A stretch of DNA of 64,000 nt from CAWAPS01 sp963783945 (GTDB lineage Bacteria > Actinomycetota > Acidimicrobiia > Acidimicrobiales > Palsa-688). The stretch covers positions 310,001 through 374,000 of the forward strand of contig CAWAPS010000024.1 of the NCBI GenBank assembly GCA_963783945.1, in the 5' to 3' direction. The position numbers and the translations under genes are program-made. Positions within the stretch are counted from its first letter, which is position 1; each line of letters opens with the position of its first letter. A model generated the notes under the pieces. That model had not been told where the DNA came from. It was given only the letters and a program-made list of their open reading frames with translations, and searched no databases. Shown here in pieces: positions 35,148 to 44,202 of the stretch.

Positions 35148-36812
35148 ATGTCAGACCCCGGCAGAGGACACCGGATACGCCGCCAAGCCGGGCAGGCGGC
35201 TCGCGCCACGAGCCGGCAACTCGAGCGCACCCTCGGCGGCCACGAACGAACCCGCGTCATCGTCGTCCTGGCGTGCGTCCTGGCCTTGAGCAGCGCCGAT
35301 GCGGCAACTGTCGGAGCCGCCGCCGCCCCGCTGCGTGGCGCCCTTCATATCGATAACACCGACATCGGGCTGCTGGTCACGGTCAGCTCCCTTGTCGCCG
35401 CCGCCGCCAGCGTGCCGTTCGGGATCATAGCCGACAAGTGGCGCCGCACCTGGGTCCTCGCCATCGCCATCCTGGGATGGGGGGTCGCCATGCTGTGGAG
35501 CGCCACGGCAGCCTCCTTCCACAGCTTGCTTCTGTCCCGGCTCGTTCTCGGAGGGGTGACCGCGGCTGCCGGGCCGGTGATCGCCTCGCTCGTCGGCGAT
35601 TACTTCGAGGGTTCAGAACGAGGCCGAATTTACAGTTACATCCTGACCGGAGAGCTGGCGGGCGCGGGGATCGGCTTCGCCGTCACCGGGGACATAGCAG
35701 CTCTGTCGTGGCGGGCCGCCTTCATTCTGCTGGCCGTTCCCGCGTTCGCCCTGGCGTGGTACGTGTTCCGCCTGCCGGAGCCTGTGCGCGGCGGTTCGGC
35801 CCCGCTGCGACGCGATACGACGGCCGGCGACCCAGATCAGATCAGCGAGCTGGTCAACCCCACCCCGGACGTTCGCCCGGCCGTAGCGGATCCGGCCTCC
35901 GGACCCACCGACGCCCAGCGTCTCGCGGCCGACCGCGGCATAGGCCCGGAAGAAGAGCTCGTGCTCGGCCCGGAACTGGAGTCGATGAATTTCGTCGCCG
36001 CAGCCAAGGCCGTCCTCCGGATCCGGACCAACGTGATCCTGATCATCGCCAGCGCGTGCGGGTACTTCTACCTCTCGGGAATCGAGACGTTCGGGACCGA
36101 GTTCGTCCGCCAGCAATACAACGTCGACCAGGTCCTGGCCAACGGACTTCTGCTGCTCATCGGCCTCGGGGCCGTCGTGGGCACCCTGCTGGCGGGCGGA
36201 CTGAGCGACCGGCTCCTGCGGGCCGGCTACCTCAACTCCCGCATCCTGGTCGCCGCCATAGCGGCCATCGGTTCGACCTTCCTGTTCATCCCTCCCCTCG
36301 CCGCCCACAGCGTCACAGCTGCATTGCCGTACCTCATTTTTGCCGCCCTTTTGCTGTCCGCCCAGAACCCGCCCATCGACGCCGCCCGCCTGGACATCAT
36401 GCCCGCTCAGTTGTGGGGACGGGCCGAGGCGGTGCGGACGGTTCTTCGTTCGTTGGCCCAGTCCCTCGCCCCGGTGCTGTTCGGATTCTCCTCGGACCAC
36501 GTCTTCGGAGGAGGCCGCCACGGGCTTCAGTGGACCTTCAGCTTCATGCTCGTAACCATGGCCGCGAGCGGGTTCATCCTCCTGCGCGCCCTGCGCACCT
36601 ACCCCCGCGACGTCGCCACGGCAGCGGCGTCGGAGGCGGCGCAAGCATCGGCGGCCGGCCAAGCCGCAGCCGTGCCGGGCCAAGCCGCGGCGGGGCCCAG
36701 CCAAGCCCCTCCAGCGCCCCAACCCCGGCCGTGGCAGGCCCGAGCCGACGGGCCGCCTCAGGCGACGACGTGGCCTGAGCCGGCTCCCCCCATCCAGCCG
36801 GATAACCCCTAG
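35148..36812 (+). CDS. Major facilitator superfamily transporter
   Basis: 554 residues with about 12 transmembrane segments. The loop after TM2 is GIIADKWRRTWVLA, close to the MFS G-x-x-x-D-R-x-G-R-R pattern, and YFEGSERGRIYSY sits between TM4 and TM5. A long central loop (residues ~220-285) separates the two halves. The C-terminal ~70 residues are Ala/Pro/Gln-rich and probably disordered. The substrate is unknown. Confidence 0.85.
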   Translation: MSDPGRGHRIRRQAGQAARATSRQLERTLGGHERTRVIVVLACVLALSSADAATVGAAAAPLRGALHIDNTDIGLLVTVSSLVAAAASVPFGIIADKWRRTWVLAIAILGWGVAMLWSATAASFHSLLLSRLVLGGVTAAAGPVIASLVGDYFEGSERGRIYSYILTGELAGAGIGFAVTGDIAALSWRAAFILLAVPAFALAWYVFRLPEPVRGGSAPLRRDTTAGDPDQISELVNPTPDVRPAVADPASGPTDAQRLAADRGIGPEEELVLGPELESMNFVAAAKAVLRIRTNVILIIASACGYFYLSGIETFGTEFVRQQYNVDQVLANGLLLLIGLGAVVGTLLAGGLSDRLLRAGYLNSRILVAAIAAIGSTFLFIPPLAAHSVTAALPYLIFAALLLSAQNPPIDAARLDIMPAQLWGRAEAVRTVLRSLAQSLAPVLFGFSSDHVFGGGRHGLQWTFSFMLVTMAASGFILLRALRTYPRDVATAAASEAAQASAAGQAAAVPGQAAAGPSQAPPAPQPRPWQARADGPPQATTWPEPAPPIQPDNP

Positions 36813-36951
36813 GCCAAGGCGTCCCCCGATCAGGGGAACGCGCATTCCACCCTGTGGTCCCCCGGCCGGTCGATGGCTGTCGGGCCGGTCCGGGCCGACA
36901 CTTATATCAGCGCCCGCACCGAGCAGGCCGAGACCGATAGGAGAACCCACC

Positions 36952-37377
36952 ATGTCCACCACCTACACCCCCACCGCCCATCGTTCCAACCTCATGACCA
37001 AGATCGCCGCCGGCGCCTGCGCCATCGCCCTGAGCGCCTCAGTCGCCAGCCTGGTGTTCACCCTGGACCACAACACCCGCCACGCCGCCGCCGCTCCTGC
37101 TCCGGCCAGCGCCCCGGCCGCCCACTATGCCCCCGCTACCCACCACGTGAACCCGGCCCCGGTCGCGTCGCCGGCGGTGGAAACCCTGCAACGCCAGTTG
37201 GGCCAGCTCAACTACTACGAAGGATCGATAGACGGTCTCATGGGCCCTCAGACCGTTCAAGCCATCCAGTACCTGCAGCGTGACGCCGGGCTACCCCAGA
37301 CCGGCCAGCTCAACGCCGCGACCGACAACGCCCTGGCCAATTTCCTGGCCCATGGCAACAACCAGATGGCGGGCTGA
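36952..37377 (+). CDS. Secreted peptidoglycan-binding-like protein
   Basis: 141 residues. A signal peptide (MTKIAAGACAIALSASVASLVF, from the second Met) is followed by an Ala/Pro linker and one PG_binding_1 unit: VETLQRQLGQLNYYEGSIDG and GPQTVQAIQYLQRDAGL. AGGAG lies 8 nt before ATG 36952. It should be exported and bind murein. A strong hairpin terminator follows. Confidence 0.85.
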   Translation: MSTTYTPTAHRSNLMTKIAAGACAIALSASVASLVFTLDHNTRHAAAAPAPASAPAAHYAPATHHVNPAPVASPAVETLQRQLGQLNYYEGSIDGLMGPQTVQAIQYLQRDAGLPQTGQLNAATDNALANFLAHGNNQMAG

Positions 37378-37410
37378 CCTCGACCCACCACGCTCAGACC
37401 GTCCCCATCG

Positions 37411-37444
37411 AGGGCCCGATCCGGCTGAAGCCGGCTCGGGCCCT
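37411..37444 (+). terminator. Hairpin terminator after the peptidoglycan-binding gene
   Basis: AGGGCCCGA (37411-37419) pairs with TCGGGCCCT (37436-37444), and an inner CCGGC/GCCGG pair closes on a TGAA loop. The U tract is weak. In the rest of the 37378-37745 gap I see only the promoter at 37678-37707. Confidence 0.7.
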
Positions 37445-37677
37445 TGCGTTGTCCAGGCAAGAGAACACGATCAGCACGGGCCGGGCGGCGTGGCCGCCCT
37501 CAGCGTCATCTCCGCCACCATGAGCATCGACGGGCAAAGAATCCCGGGTCGGAGCCCGCGTCCACCTACCCTCGTTCGCAAATCAAAAACCTACGGCGCG
37601 GTGGAAATGGAACAGAGTATGTCAACGGTCCCCAGCCCGGCTCTTTCGGTATTCATTCCACGTCCATTGAGCAAATG

Positions 37678-37707
37678 TTGACGAAATCAGAGATCACTCG
37701 TTAGGGT
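37678..37707 (+). promoter_or_regulatory. Sigma-A type promoter of the beta-helix gene
   Basis: TTGACG (37678-37683), an 18-bp spacer, then TAGGGT (37702-37707), in a locally AT-richer stretch. The ribosome site AAGAAGGGG lies between it and ATG 37746. Confidence 0.55.
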
Positions 37708-37745
37708 GTCTCTCGTCATCGTAAAATTAAGAAGGGGCTCTTCCA

Positions 37746-39047
37746 ATGAAACATGTACGTCTTCGTGCCGGCTGGGTGGCCGGCGCCTCAATCGCGCTCG
37801 TTGCGGGAGGGGCGACCATGGCAATGCCATCTGCGGCGTCAGCCACACCGGCAAAGCCAATCGCCCCAAGAGTTGTCTTTGCCTCGCCGCACGCCAAAGC
37901 GACGGGATCGGGCAAGTCCTGCCGCACGGCCAAGTATTCCACCATCGGCGCCGCGGTCGCCAAGTCGAGGGTAGGCGGCACTGTAGTCGCCTGTCCGGGC
38001 ACATATACCGAGGACGTGGTCATCCAAACCCCGTTGACCCTGGTTGGCTTGTCGGCCACCATCAACGCCACGGGTCTGGGAGGGGCGCCGACAGGCGCCA
38101 TAATGGGTCAGGCGCTTTACAACGGCATCACGATCGAGTCGTCAAACGTCACGGTTGAGGGTTTCAAAGTGAAAGGCGCCGAGGGCGAGGGCATCCTGGC
38201 GGTGAACCCCGATCCGGTGGCAGAAACAGTCGCCGGGATGGCGCTTAACACCGGCAAGCCTCTGACTCATGTAACCATCCGCAATAACTACGTCACCGGT
38301 AACGACCTGGGCAACGACGATCCCAATTCGCCGTATATCTTCTGCACCCCCAACGGCGGGGGTGATTGTGGTGAGGGCATCCATCTCCTCAGCGTGGCCG
38401 ACTCGAAGGTCATCGACAACAAGTCGATCGGCAACTCCGGGGGCATCCTCCTGACCGACGAGTTCGGGCCGACCCACGACAACCTGATCGAAGGCAACGT
38501 CGTCGCCAACAATGTCCTGGATTGCGGCATCACCATCCCCAGCCACAACCTGGGCCTCGACCCGACGACCGGGAAACCCGATCCGTCGTTTGGTGGCGTC
38601 TACCGCAACAAGGTGATCGGCAACATCGTCACCGGCAACGGCACCAAGGGCTTCGGTGCCGGGATCGGAGTCTTCGCTCCCTCCCCGTTCTCCGCCTCCT
38701 ACGACAACGTGGTATCCCACAACTTCATACAGGGCAACGGCCTGGCAGGCATATCGGTTCACAGCCATGCGCCCAACGCCTACGTCGACGGCAACGTGTT
38801 CACCAGCAATGTGATCGGCACCAACAACGTCAGTGGTGAGGACGGCGCTGACGTCTCGCCCAAGGACACCCAGACCACTGGGATACTGATCTGGTCTGCG
38901 GTCAGCACCTACCACTTCGTAGTGGCCCACAACATCATCTTCAACAACGCGATCGGCGTCTGGTTTACCCCCGCCACCATTCAGGCCAAGGGCCTGGGCA
39001 CCAACCGTTTCATCCACGTCACTACCCCGGTACTAAAGGCGTCGTAG
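37746..39047 (+). CDS. Secreted right-handed beta-helix protein
   Basis: 433 residues. A signal peptide (ASIALVAGGATMAMPSAASA) precedes a beta-helix fold. Opening YSTIGAAVAKSRVGGTVVACPGTY is the typical first rung, followed by repeated N-rich rungs such as THVTIRNNYVTGND, NLIEGNVVANNVLDCG, NKVIGNIVTGNGTKG and AYVDGNVFTSNVIG. The fold occurs in pectate lyase-like enzymes and in surface or polysaccharide-binding proteins. No catalytic triad is visible, so I cannot say if it is an enzyme. Confidence 0.8.
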   Translation: MKHVRLRAGWVAGASIALVAGGATMAMPSAASATPAKPIAPRVVFASPHAKATGSGKSCRTAKYSTIGAAVAKSRVGGTVVACPGTYTEDVVIQTPLTLVGLSATINATGLGGAPTGAIMGQALYNGITIESSNVTVEGFKVKGAEGEGILAVNPDPVAETVAGMALNTGKPLTHVTIRNNYVTGNDLGNDDPNSPYIFCTPNGGGDCGEGIHLLSVADSKVIDNKSIGNSGGILLTDEFGPTHDNLIEGNVVANNVLDCGITIPSHNLGLDPTTGKPDPSFGGVYRNKVIGNIVTGNGTKGFGAGIGVFAPSPFSASYDNVVSHNFIQGNGLAGISVHSHAPNAYVDGNVFTSNVIGTNNVSGEDGADVSPKDTQTTGILIWSAVSTYHFVVAHNIIFNNAIGVWFTPATIQAKGLGTNRFIHVTTPVLKAS

Positions 39048-39060
39048 CGACCTGATGTTC

Positions 39061-39093
39061 CAGCGGAGCCGGTCCGGTGGGCCGGCTCCGCTG
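39061..39093. terminator. Bidirectional hairpin terminator
   Basis: CAGCGGAGCCGG (39061-39072) and CCGGCTCCGCTG (39082-39093) are perfect 12-bp arms between the convergent beta-helix and MerR genes. Confidence 0.7.
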
Positions 39094-39119
39094 ACGCGCT
39101 ACCCCATAGCCTTCCACCC

Positions 39120-39941
39120 TCACTCGAGAGGGACGCTCAGATCGCACACCAGGCTGTCGGGAGCGGCCGTTCGCTGATCGGCGAAGAGCACCTGACGCAA
39201 CGGCCCGGCCGGCTGGCGGCTGCCCGCCCGCACCCACCGCTCGATCGCGTCGACTGCAGGCATCATCTTCGGCCAGCTCATCTCGTTGATGGAGAGGCGG
39301 ACATAGGCTTCCTCGTGGGCCGCCTCGGTGCGCAGCTGAAGGTCGGTCGAGGCGCCGGGAGGAGTGATGACCGTGTCGGCGGCGACCGGGCGGCACAGCT
39401 CCATCGGTCCGTCGCTGTCGTCGCTGACCTCGCCGTAGAACACCAGGAACGGGCAACCAGCTATTCCCTCCAGCCCGCTTCCGGCGCCTCGCAAGCGGGC
39501 GAACGCCTCGTCGAAAAACGAGTCGGTCTCGCCGGCGTGAAGGTGACGGCTGATGCTCAGCAGCCGCCGTTCAGGGAGCGTCCGCATCTGGACGTCGGGA
39601 GTGATCATGGTGGCTCCTCTCAGTCTCGCCTGGAGGTAGGACACGAGCTCCCGGCGCTCGACCGCTGCGCTCTCGATACCCGCCCACCAGTCCCCTATGG
39701 CAGCCGGCCACTGATCCGCCGGCTCGGCGAGGGTCTCGGCGATGACACTCAGGGGCATTTCCAGCCGCCGGAGCAGGCCCACGAGCTGCGCCCGCTCCAC
39801 CTGCTCCTCGCTGTAGAAGCGATAACCGTTGCTCGGTTCGATCTGCTCGGGCGGCAGGAGTCCAAGCTGGTCGTAAAGGCGTAGTGCTTTCGGGGACAGC
39901 CGGGTGCGCTCAGCGAACGCGCCGATAGTCATCAGGTCCAT
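39120..39941 (-). CDS. MerR-family regulator with GyrI-like effector domain
   Basis: 273 residues. The winged helix is LMTIGAFAERTRLSPKALRLYDQLGLLPPEQ with PSNGYRFYSEEQVERAQLV. A dimerisation helix and a C-terminal GyrI-like domain (residues ~110-270) follow, as in BmrR. No cysteine metal site is seen in the linker, so an organic effector is likely. It probably binds the TTGACC/GGTCAA site just upstream. Confidence 0.85.
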   Translation of the reverse strand: MDLMTIGAFAERTRLSPKALRLYDQLGLLPPEQIEPSNGYRFYSEEQVERAQLVGLLRRLEMPLSVIAETLAEPADQWPAAIGDWWAGIESAAVERRELVSYLQARLRGATMITPDVQMRTLPERRLLSISRHLHAGETDSFFDEAFARLRGAGSGLEGIAGCPFLVFYGEVSDDSDGPMELCRPVAADTVITPPGASTDLQLRTEAAHEEAYVRLSINEMSWPKMMPAVDAIERWVRAGSRQPAGPLRQVLFADQRTAAPDSLVCDLSVPLE

Positions 39942-39990
39942 CTGTTTCCTCCAGGTCCGGGCTGCATACCCGGCGCCATCAGGATGCAGG

Positions 39991-40011
39991 TTGACCCAAG
40001 GGCAAGGTCAA
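39991..40011 (-). promoter_or_regulatory. MerR-type promoter/operator
   Basis: TTGACC and GGTCAA form an inverted repeat with a 9-bp gap, 50 bp upstream of the MerR start. On the minus strand TTGACC can act as -35, with a 19-bp spacer to CATCCT as -10. This is the over-long spacing that MerR activators untwist. Confidence 0.55.
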
Positions 40012-40034
40012 GAGAGCCCGGTAACCGGTCGAGC

Positions 40035-40358
40035 TCAGTAGATGGCCGGCGGCATCTGGTCGATGCGGGCGAGCGCCACCTCGAGGGGCTCAGCCATGGA
40101 GACCCTCACTGAGTTCCATTGGATCAGTCCGCTCCGCTGGACGAACTCGTTGACCGCCTCGACACCCGCGGCCTCAACCACGGCCACCGACTCGTGCTCC
40201 GAACCGAGGACCAGAGGGCCCACAACCATCTTCACCCCCAGTTGCTCGGCGAGCTTGGGAATGTCGGCGACCCCTCCGAGCACCCGTTCGCGAACCTTGG
40301 AGCTGGCCGTCGGACACTGGTCCGATGTATGCGTCAATCTCACGAAGTACGTGGGCAC
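40035..40358 (-). CDS. Small conserved hypothetical protein
   Basis: 107 residues starting MPTYFVRLTHTSDQCPTASS. The recurring features are YFVRLTHT-x-x-QCP, a middle VKMVVGPLVLGSEHESVAVV and LIQWNSVRVSMAEPLE. This matches a widely distributed group of small proteins, probably ferredoxin-like alpha/beta folds similar to the dimeric alpha-beta barrel family, with unknown role. Confidence 0.65.
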   Translation of the reverse strand: MPTYFVRLTHTSDQCPTASSKVRERVLGGVADIPKLAEQLGVKMVVGPLVLGSEHESVAVVEAAGVEAVNEFVQRSGLIQWNSVRVSMAEPLEVALARIDQMPPAIY

Positions 40359-40505
40359 TGTGCTCCTCCCCTTCCGTTTGACCCGTGGACACCAGCAGGC
40401 GGCGCCCGAGCGCGCATCGGCTACGACGATACCTCGTCCGGTGCGGCCCCGATCGAAGCCTGCGGGTACGGGCTCCTCAGAAATCGGGTGTGGACGTATG
40501 AGCGA

Positions 40506-41276
40506 TCACCCGCGCATGCGGGCCAGGAGCGGTATCGACGCTATTTTCTCCCCAGTGAGCTCTCTCCAGCGGATGCCAGGCGCGGGGCGTTTCCTTCCCT
40601 TGGGGGTGCAGTGGATCACCCGTGTGGGGGTGACGATCAGATCGAGGCGAAAGTCGTGGTCAGTCAGAGGTATGAGCCCGCCGTCGAGAACCTGGACATC
40701 GTGAACGGTGGTCGTGACAACTGTGGACGAACCAATGAGCCCGGCTTCCCAGGCCAGGGCGTACTCCAGGTCGCTGTAGCCACCACCCTTTCCCAGCCGG
40801 GCGCCGTCGCTCGACACGGCGACGCAGCCGGCGACGACCAGATCTACGGGTTCCATCTGATCCACGTCGACCGGCGTCCCGTATTTTGCCGATCCTCCAA
40901 TCGATGCCGCCTGGCGCGGCGCAACCGGAAGGACCACGGAATCGAGCACCAGGAAAGGCCGTTCAGACGCCAGTCGAGGCACGGCCATATAGAGAGTCTT
41001 GCCGTCCTCCAGGGCGCGCTGGCGCACGGGCAGCTGAGGCGCATCCGGATTCGCCTTTACCGTTTCGGCCTTCAGCCATTCGCTGCATTGGCGAAGACGC
41101 TCCGCGGCGCGCTCGGCGCCGACAAAGTTCGGGATCCGGCCTTCTGCTCCGGGAAAGCGCGCTGCCTTCGATGCCTTCAGGGCCGTCCATACCTCCCGCC
41201 GAAGTGCCGCCTTGGCCGCCAGCACGGAGGGATCGCCACCCGCACCCTTCTCGTGGTGGGGAGGGCGACGCGGCAC
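40506..41276 (-). CDS. MTHFS (5-formyltetrahydrofolate cyclo-ligase) domain protein
   Basis: About 256 residues from GTG 41276. Family-like blocks: ALRREVWTALKASKAARFPG, EGRIPNFVGAERAAERL, DAPQLPVRQRALEDGKTLYM and GGGYSDLEYALAWEAGL. The start is unsure; the frame remains open well upstream, and GTG 41222 is another choice. The protein may act on 5-formyl-THF or a related folate, or be one of the divergent MTHFS-like enzymes. It is divergent from the class II aldolase. Confidence 0.7.
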   Translation of the reverse strand: MPRRPPHHEKGAGGDPSVLAAKAALRREVWTALKASKAARFPGAEGRIPNFVGAERAAERLRQCSEWLKAETVKANPDAPQLPVRQRALEDGKTLYMAVPRLASERPFLVLDSVVLPVAPRQAASIGGSAKYGTPVDVDQMEPVDLVVAGCVAVSSDGARLGKGGGYSDLEYALAWEAGLIGSSTVVTTTVHDVQVLDGGLIPLTDHDFRLDLIVTPTRVIHCTPKGRKRPAPGIRWRELTGEKIASIPLLARMRG

Positions 41277-41294
41277 GCATCGACCATAGAGGAA

Positions 41295-41324
41295 AGCAGC
41301 TGGCCTATACGGCCGCCAGCTGCT
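41295..41324. promoter_or_regulatory. Palindrome in the divergent promoter region
   Basis: AGCAGCTGG (41295-41303) and CCAGCTGCT (41316-41324) are perfect 9-bp arms with a 12-bp centre, between the starts of the MTHFS-like and aldolase genes. A regulator site is possible. Confidence 0.45.
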
Positions 41325-41335
41325 CAGATGTTGAC

Positions 41336-41989
41336 GTGAAATACGTCGACGAAGCGCATGGAAGCGTGCTGGCGGCGGCCAGAGACATGCTGCGCATGGG
41401 GCTGATCGTGGGAACTGCCGGCAATATCTCGGCCCGCCAGATGGACGGCACGATTGTGATAACTCCGGCATCCACGGACTACGCCGGCATGGAGGAGGAT
41501 GACCTGGCCATCATCGACGCCCGCGGGGAAACGGTGGCCTGCAAGGATGGCCGCGCGCCGTCCTCGGAAGCCATGCTCCATCTGGCCTGTTACCGGGCGT
41601 TCGACGACATCGGTTCGGTCATCCATTCTCATCCGGTGTACGCAACCATGTTCGCCGTGGCCCATCAGGGCATCCCGGCGTTCATCGACGAGTTCGCCAT
41701 ATACGTAGGCGGTGACGTGCGCTGCGCGGCCTACGCGCCGAGTGGTTCGGCCGAGGTCGGACAACGGGCCGTCGAAGTGCTCGAGGGGCGAGGCGCGGCG
41801 CTCATCGCCAACCACGGCGTGGTGGCGGTGGGAGCCGATCCGGGCGCCGCCCTGCACGTCACGGCACTGGTCGAGCGCAGCGCCCAGATCATTTGGGGGG
41901 CACGGAGCCTGGGACCCCTGCACTCCCTACCGGAGGCCGTCAACGACCGATTCGCCCGCAACTACGCCGATCGGCGCAGGCCTCCGTGA
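41336..41989 (+). CDS. Class II (fuculose-phosphate) aldolase/adducin family protein
   Basis: 217 residues from GTG 41336. Zn-ligand histidines are in SVIHSHPVYATMFA and LIANHGVVAVG, and the catalytic Glu in PSSEAMLHLACY. These enzymes cleave sugar 1-phosphates to DHAP plus an aldehyde. It is convergent with mtnA, and the combination fits a DHAP-shunt salvage of methylthioribose or 5-deoxyribose, where an Ald2-type aldolase follows MtnA. MtnB-like dehydratase activity is the other option. Confidence 0.8.
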   Translation: MKYVDEAHGSVLAAARDMLRMGLIVGTAGNISARQMDGTIVITPASTDYAGMEEDDLAIIDARGETVACKDGRAPSSEAMLHLACYRAFDDIGSVIHSHPVYATMFAVAHQGIPAFIDEFAIYVGGDVRCAAYAPSGSAEVGQRAVEVLEGRGAALIANHGVVAVGADPGAALHVTALVERSAQIIWGARSLGPLHSLPEAVNDRFARNYADRRRPP

Positions 41990-42042
41990 TAGGTACCCGG
42001 CAGGCACCAGCAGAAACAGCCTCGGAAAAATGCCGCCAGTCC

Positions 42043-43071
42043 TCAGCCTTCCGCCCGCAGGCGTTTGAGCCCGGTCCGGTAAGGAGAAACAGCAATTCCG
42101 GCATCGGTGACGATGGCGCTCACCAGCCGGGCCGGAGTGACATCGAACGCCGGATTGCTGACGGCCACCCCCAACGGCACCACCCGGCGGTCGCCAAATA
42201 CCGCGACCTCGTCCGCCGCCCGCTGCTCGACCGGGATGTCCGTACCGGAACGACAGTGCATGTCCACGGTCGAGAGGGGGGCGGCCACATAGAAAGGGAT
42301 CCGGTGGTGACGGGCGAGTACGGCGAGGGAATACGTGCCGATCTTGTTGGCCACATCCCCGTTTGCTGCGATCCGGTCCGCCCCCACGACGACACAATCG
42401 ACTTCGCCCCGGGCCATCACGGATCCGGCGGCTCCATCGACCACGACGGTGGCTGGTATGCCGAGGCGGGCGAGTTCCCAGGCAGTCAGGCGGCTGCCCT
42501 GCATCACGGGCCGGGTCTCATCCACCCAGACGGTCAGGTTCTTCCCGCTCTCGTGAGCTGATCTGATCACGCCAAGAGCGGTTCCGTACTCGGCGCAGGC
42601 AAGGGAACCGGCGTTGCAGTGGGTTAGTACCCGACAGCCGGGCGGGAGCAGGTCGGCGCCGAGCCGGCCGAGGGTGCGATTGCGCTGCGAATCCTCGGCG
42701 GCGATGGCCATGGCCTCCATCCGGGGGTCATCCGCGGCCTGGGCCCGCTCGACACCCCACCGGAGGTTGACTGCGGTCGGTCGCGTGGCGATCAAGGCGG
42801 CCGCGGCCCGAGCGGTGCTCTCGCCCCGATGAGCAGCCAGCGCCACCCCCATGGCACCCGCCACACCCAGGGCGGGCGCACCGCGGATCGCCAGTGAGCG
42901 GATGGCCTCGCAGAGCTCCTCCACGGTTGACGCCTCGAGGAACGCCAGCTCGTCAGGGAGCCGGCGTTGATCGACCATCCTCACGCGTCCGCTTCGCCAC
43001 TCGATCGTCGGCGGGAGACCCTCACCTCTGGTCGGGGTGGAGTCCGGTCGAGGCACATTCATAGGTGGCAT
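42043..43071 (-). CDS. mtnA: Methylthioribose-1-phosphate isomerase
   Basis: 342 residues from ATG 43071 (ATG 43062 is the alternative). The MtnA blocks are complete: IRSLAIRGAPALGVAGAMGVALA, VLTHCNAGSLACAEYGTALG, DETRPVMQGSRLTAWEL, and VDCVVVGADRIAANGDVANKIGTYSLA with the catalytic Asp. It isomerises 5-methylthioribose 1-phosphate to the ribulose form, in methionine or 5-deoxyadenosine salvage. The frame remains open upstream of the chosen start but this overlaps the divergent LLM gene. Confidence 0.9.
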   Translation of the reverse strand: MPPMNVPRPDSTPTRGEGLPPTIEWRSGRVRMVDQRRLPDELAFLEASTVEELCEAIRSLAIRGAPALGVAGAMGVALAAHRGESTARAAAALIATRPTAVNLRWGVERAQAADDPRMEAMAIAAEDSQRNRTLGRLGADLLPPGCRVLTHCNAGSLACAEYGTALGVIRSAHESGKNLTVWVDETRPVMQGSRLTAWELARLGIPATVVVDGAAGSVMARGEVDCVVVGADRIAANGDVANKIGTYSLAVLARHHRIPFYVAAPLSTVDMHCRSGTDIPVEQRAADEVAVFGDRRVVPLGVAVSNPAFDVTPARLVSAIVTDAGIAVSPYRTGLKRLRAEG

Positions 43072-43169
43072 TCTGCATCCCCCGAGGAGGGGGCAAAAGC
43101 CCGAGTAAGAGGGAAGCCGGGCATTGGCGGATAGTCCGCACCCCTTGTTCGGCGGTGTAGCCTTTTTCC

Positions 43170-44147
43170 GTGTCAACGGCGATCCAGCTCGGTTACGCCT
43201 TCGGCAACTACGGAACCGATCGGGAGGGCCTGTTCGGTTCCGTCCTCGACCAGGCGCGGGCGGCTGAGGACGCCGGCTTCGACTCCGTCTGGGTACCCGA
43301 CCATCTGATGCAGGCAACTGCGGTGGCGCCGATCGACTGGCCGATGCTCGAGTGCTACACCACGCTCGGCGCACTCGCGGTGGCCACGTCCAGAGTCCGG
43401 CTCGGTCCGTTCGTCGGATGCGCGGCTTACCGCAGCCCTGCGCTCCTGGGAAAGATCGTCACGACGCTGGACGTGATCTCCGCCGGCCGCGCCGTATTCG
43501 GTATAGGGGCCGGGTGGTACGAGACCGAGCACAAGGCCTACGGCTTCGACCTCGGGCACCACGGCGAGCGGTACGAACGCCTCGTAGAGGCGGTAGAGAT
43601 CGTGAAGTCGATGTTCGCCAACGAGAAGACGAGCTTCGATGGCCGGCATTTCCACGCCGACCAGGCCCTCAACTCGCCTCGCCCGGTTCAGCCCGGTGGG
43701 CCTCCGATCATGATCGGGGGCAATGGCGAGAACAAGACGATGCGCCTCGTAGCCGAGCACGCCGACATGTGCAACGTGCTCGGCAACCCAGACACGGTTC
43801 GCCGGCTCATGTCGGTGCTCGACCGTCACTGTGAGGAGGTGGGCCGCGACCCGACGACGATCTGCCGGACCGTAACCAGCATGGTGATCGTCCGTGACAC
43901 GCTCGAAGAGGCAGAGGCGGCCATGCCGGCTATCTATCAAAATAATCCGTCGCCCCTTCGGCCCGTCGCCGGAACGCCCGCTCAGGTCGTGACGCTGATG
44001 CGCGACCTGCTCGCCGCGGGGGCCGACGGCCTCATCTTCTCGGCCACGGAGGCGGATTGCCGGCCCGAATACATCGCCCTGCTGGCGGACCTGGCAGCCG
44101 AGGCACGCGGCACCGCGCCGCTTGACTCTGCCAGTCAAAGGGACTAA
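43170..44147 (+). CDS. LLM class F420-dependent oxidoreductase
   Basis: 325 residues from GTG 43170. The luciferase-like TIM barrel is visible in AAEDAGFDSVWVPDHLMQ, VFGIGAGWYETEHKAYG and PGGPPIMIGGNGENKTMRLV. In actinobacteria these enzymes use F420H2 or FMNH2 for reductions or monooxygenation. Its final bases carry the promoter of the downstream P450, so the two are adjacent but separately controlled. Confidence 0.85.
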   Translation: MSTAIQLGYAFGNYGTDREGLFGSVLDQARAAEDAGFDSVWVPDHLMQATAVAPIDWPMLECYTTLGALAVATSRVRLGPFVGCAAYRSPALLGKIVTTLDVISAGRAVFGIGAGWYETEHKAYGFDLGHHGERYERLVEAVEIVKSMFANEKTSFDGRHFHADQALNSPRPVQPGGPPIMIGGNGENKTMRLVAEHADMCNVLGNPDTVRRLMSVLDRHCEEVGRDPTTICRTVTSMVIVRDTLEEAEAAMPAIYQNNPSPLRPVAGTPAQVVTLMRDLLAAGADGLIFSATEADCRPEYIALLADLAAEARGTAPLDSASQRD

Positions 44148-44158
44148 ACATGTGTTCA
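44122..44158 (+). promoter_or_regulatory. Promoter with operator over the -10 box, P450 gene 1 of the sister pair
   Basis: TTGACT (44122-44127), a 17-bp spacer, TAAACA (44145-44150) as -10. The imperfect palindrome TAAACA-TG-TGTTCA (44145-44158, 5/6 match) covers the -10. The same element, with the same order and distances, is at 47813-47848. Confidence 0.65.
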
Positions 44159-44202
44159 GCACGATTCTGGCAATCCGGCTGCTGGTCGAGGAGGGTGTCG
44201 GG

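Noticed and set aside
35613..36962. 449-codon minus-strand frame over the MFS gene
   Set aside because: Gly/Arg/Gln-rich antisense of a transporter with clear membrane helices.
44145..44158. KstR-type cholesterol regulator site
   Set aside because: The half-site spacing and sequence do not fit TnnAACnnGTTnnA; I keep it as an unnamed operator.
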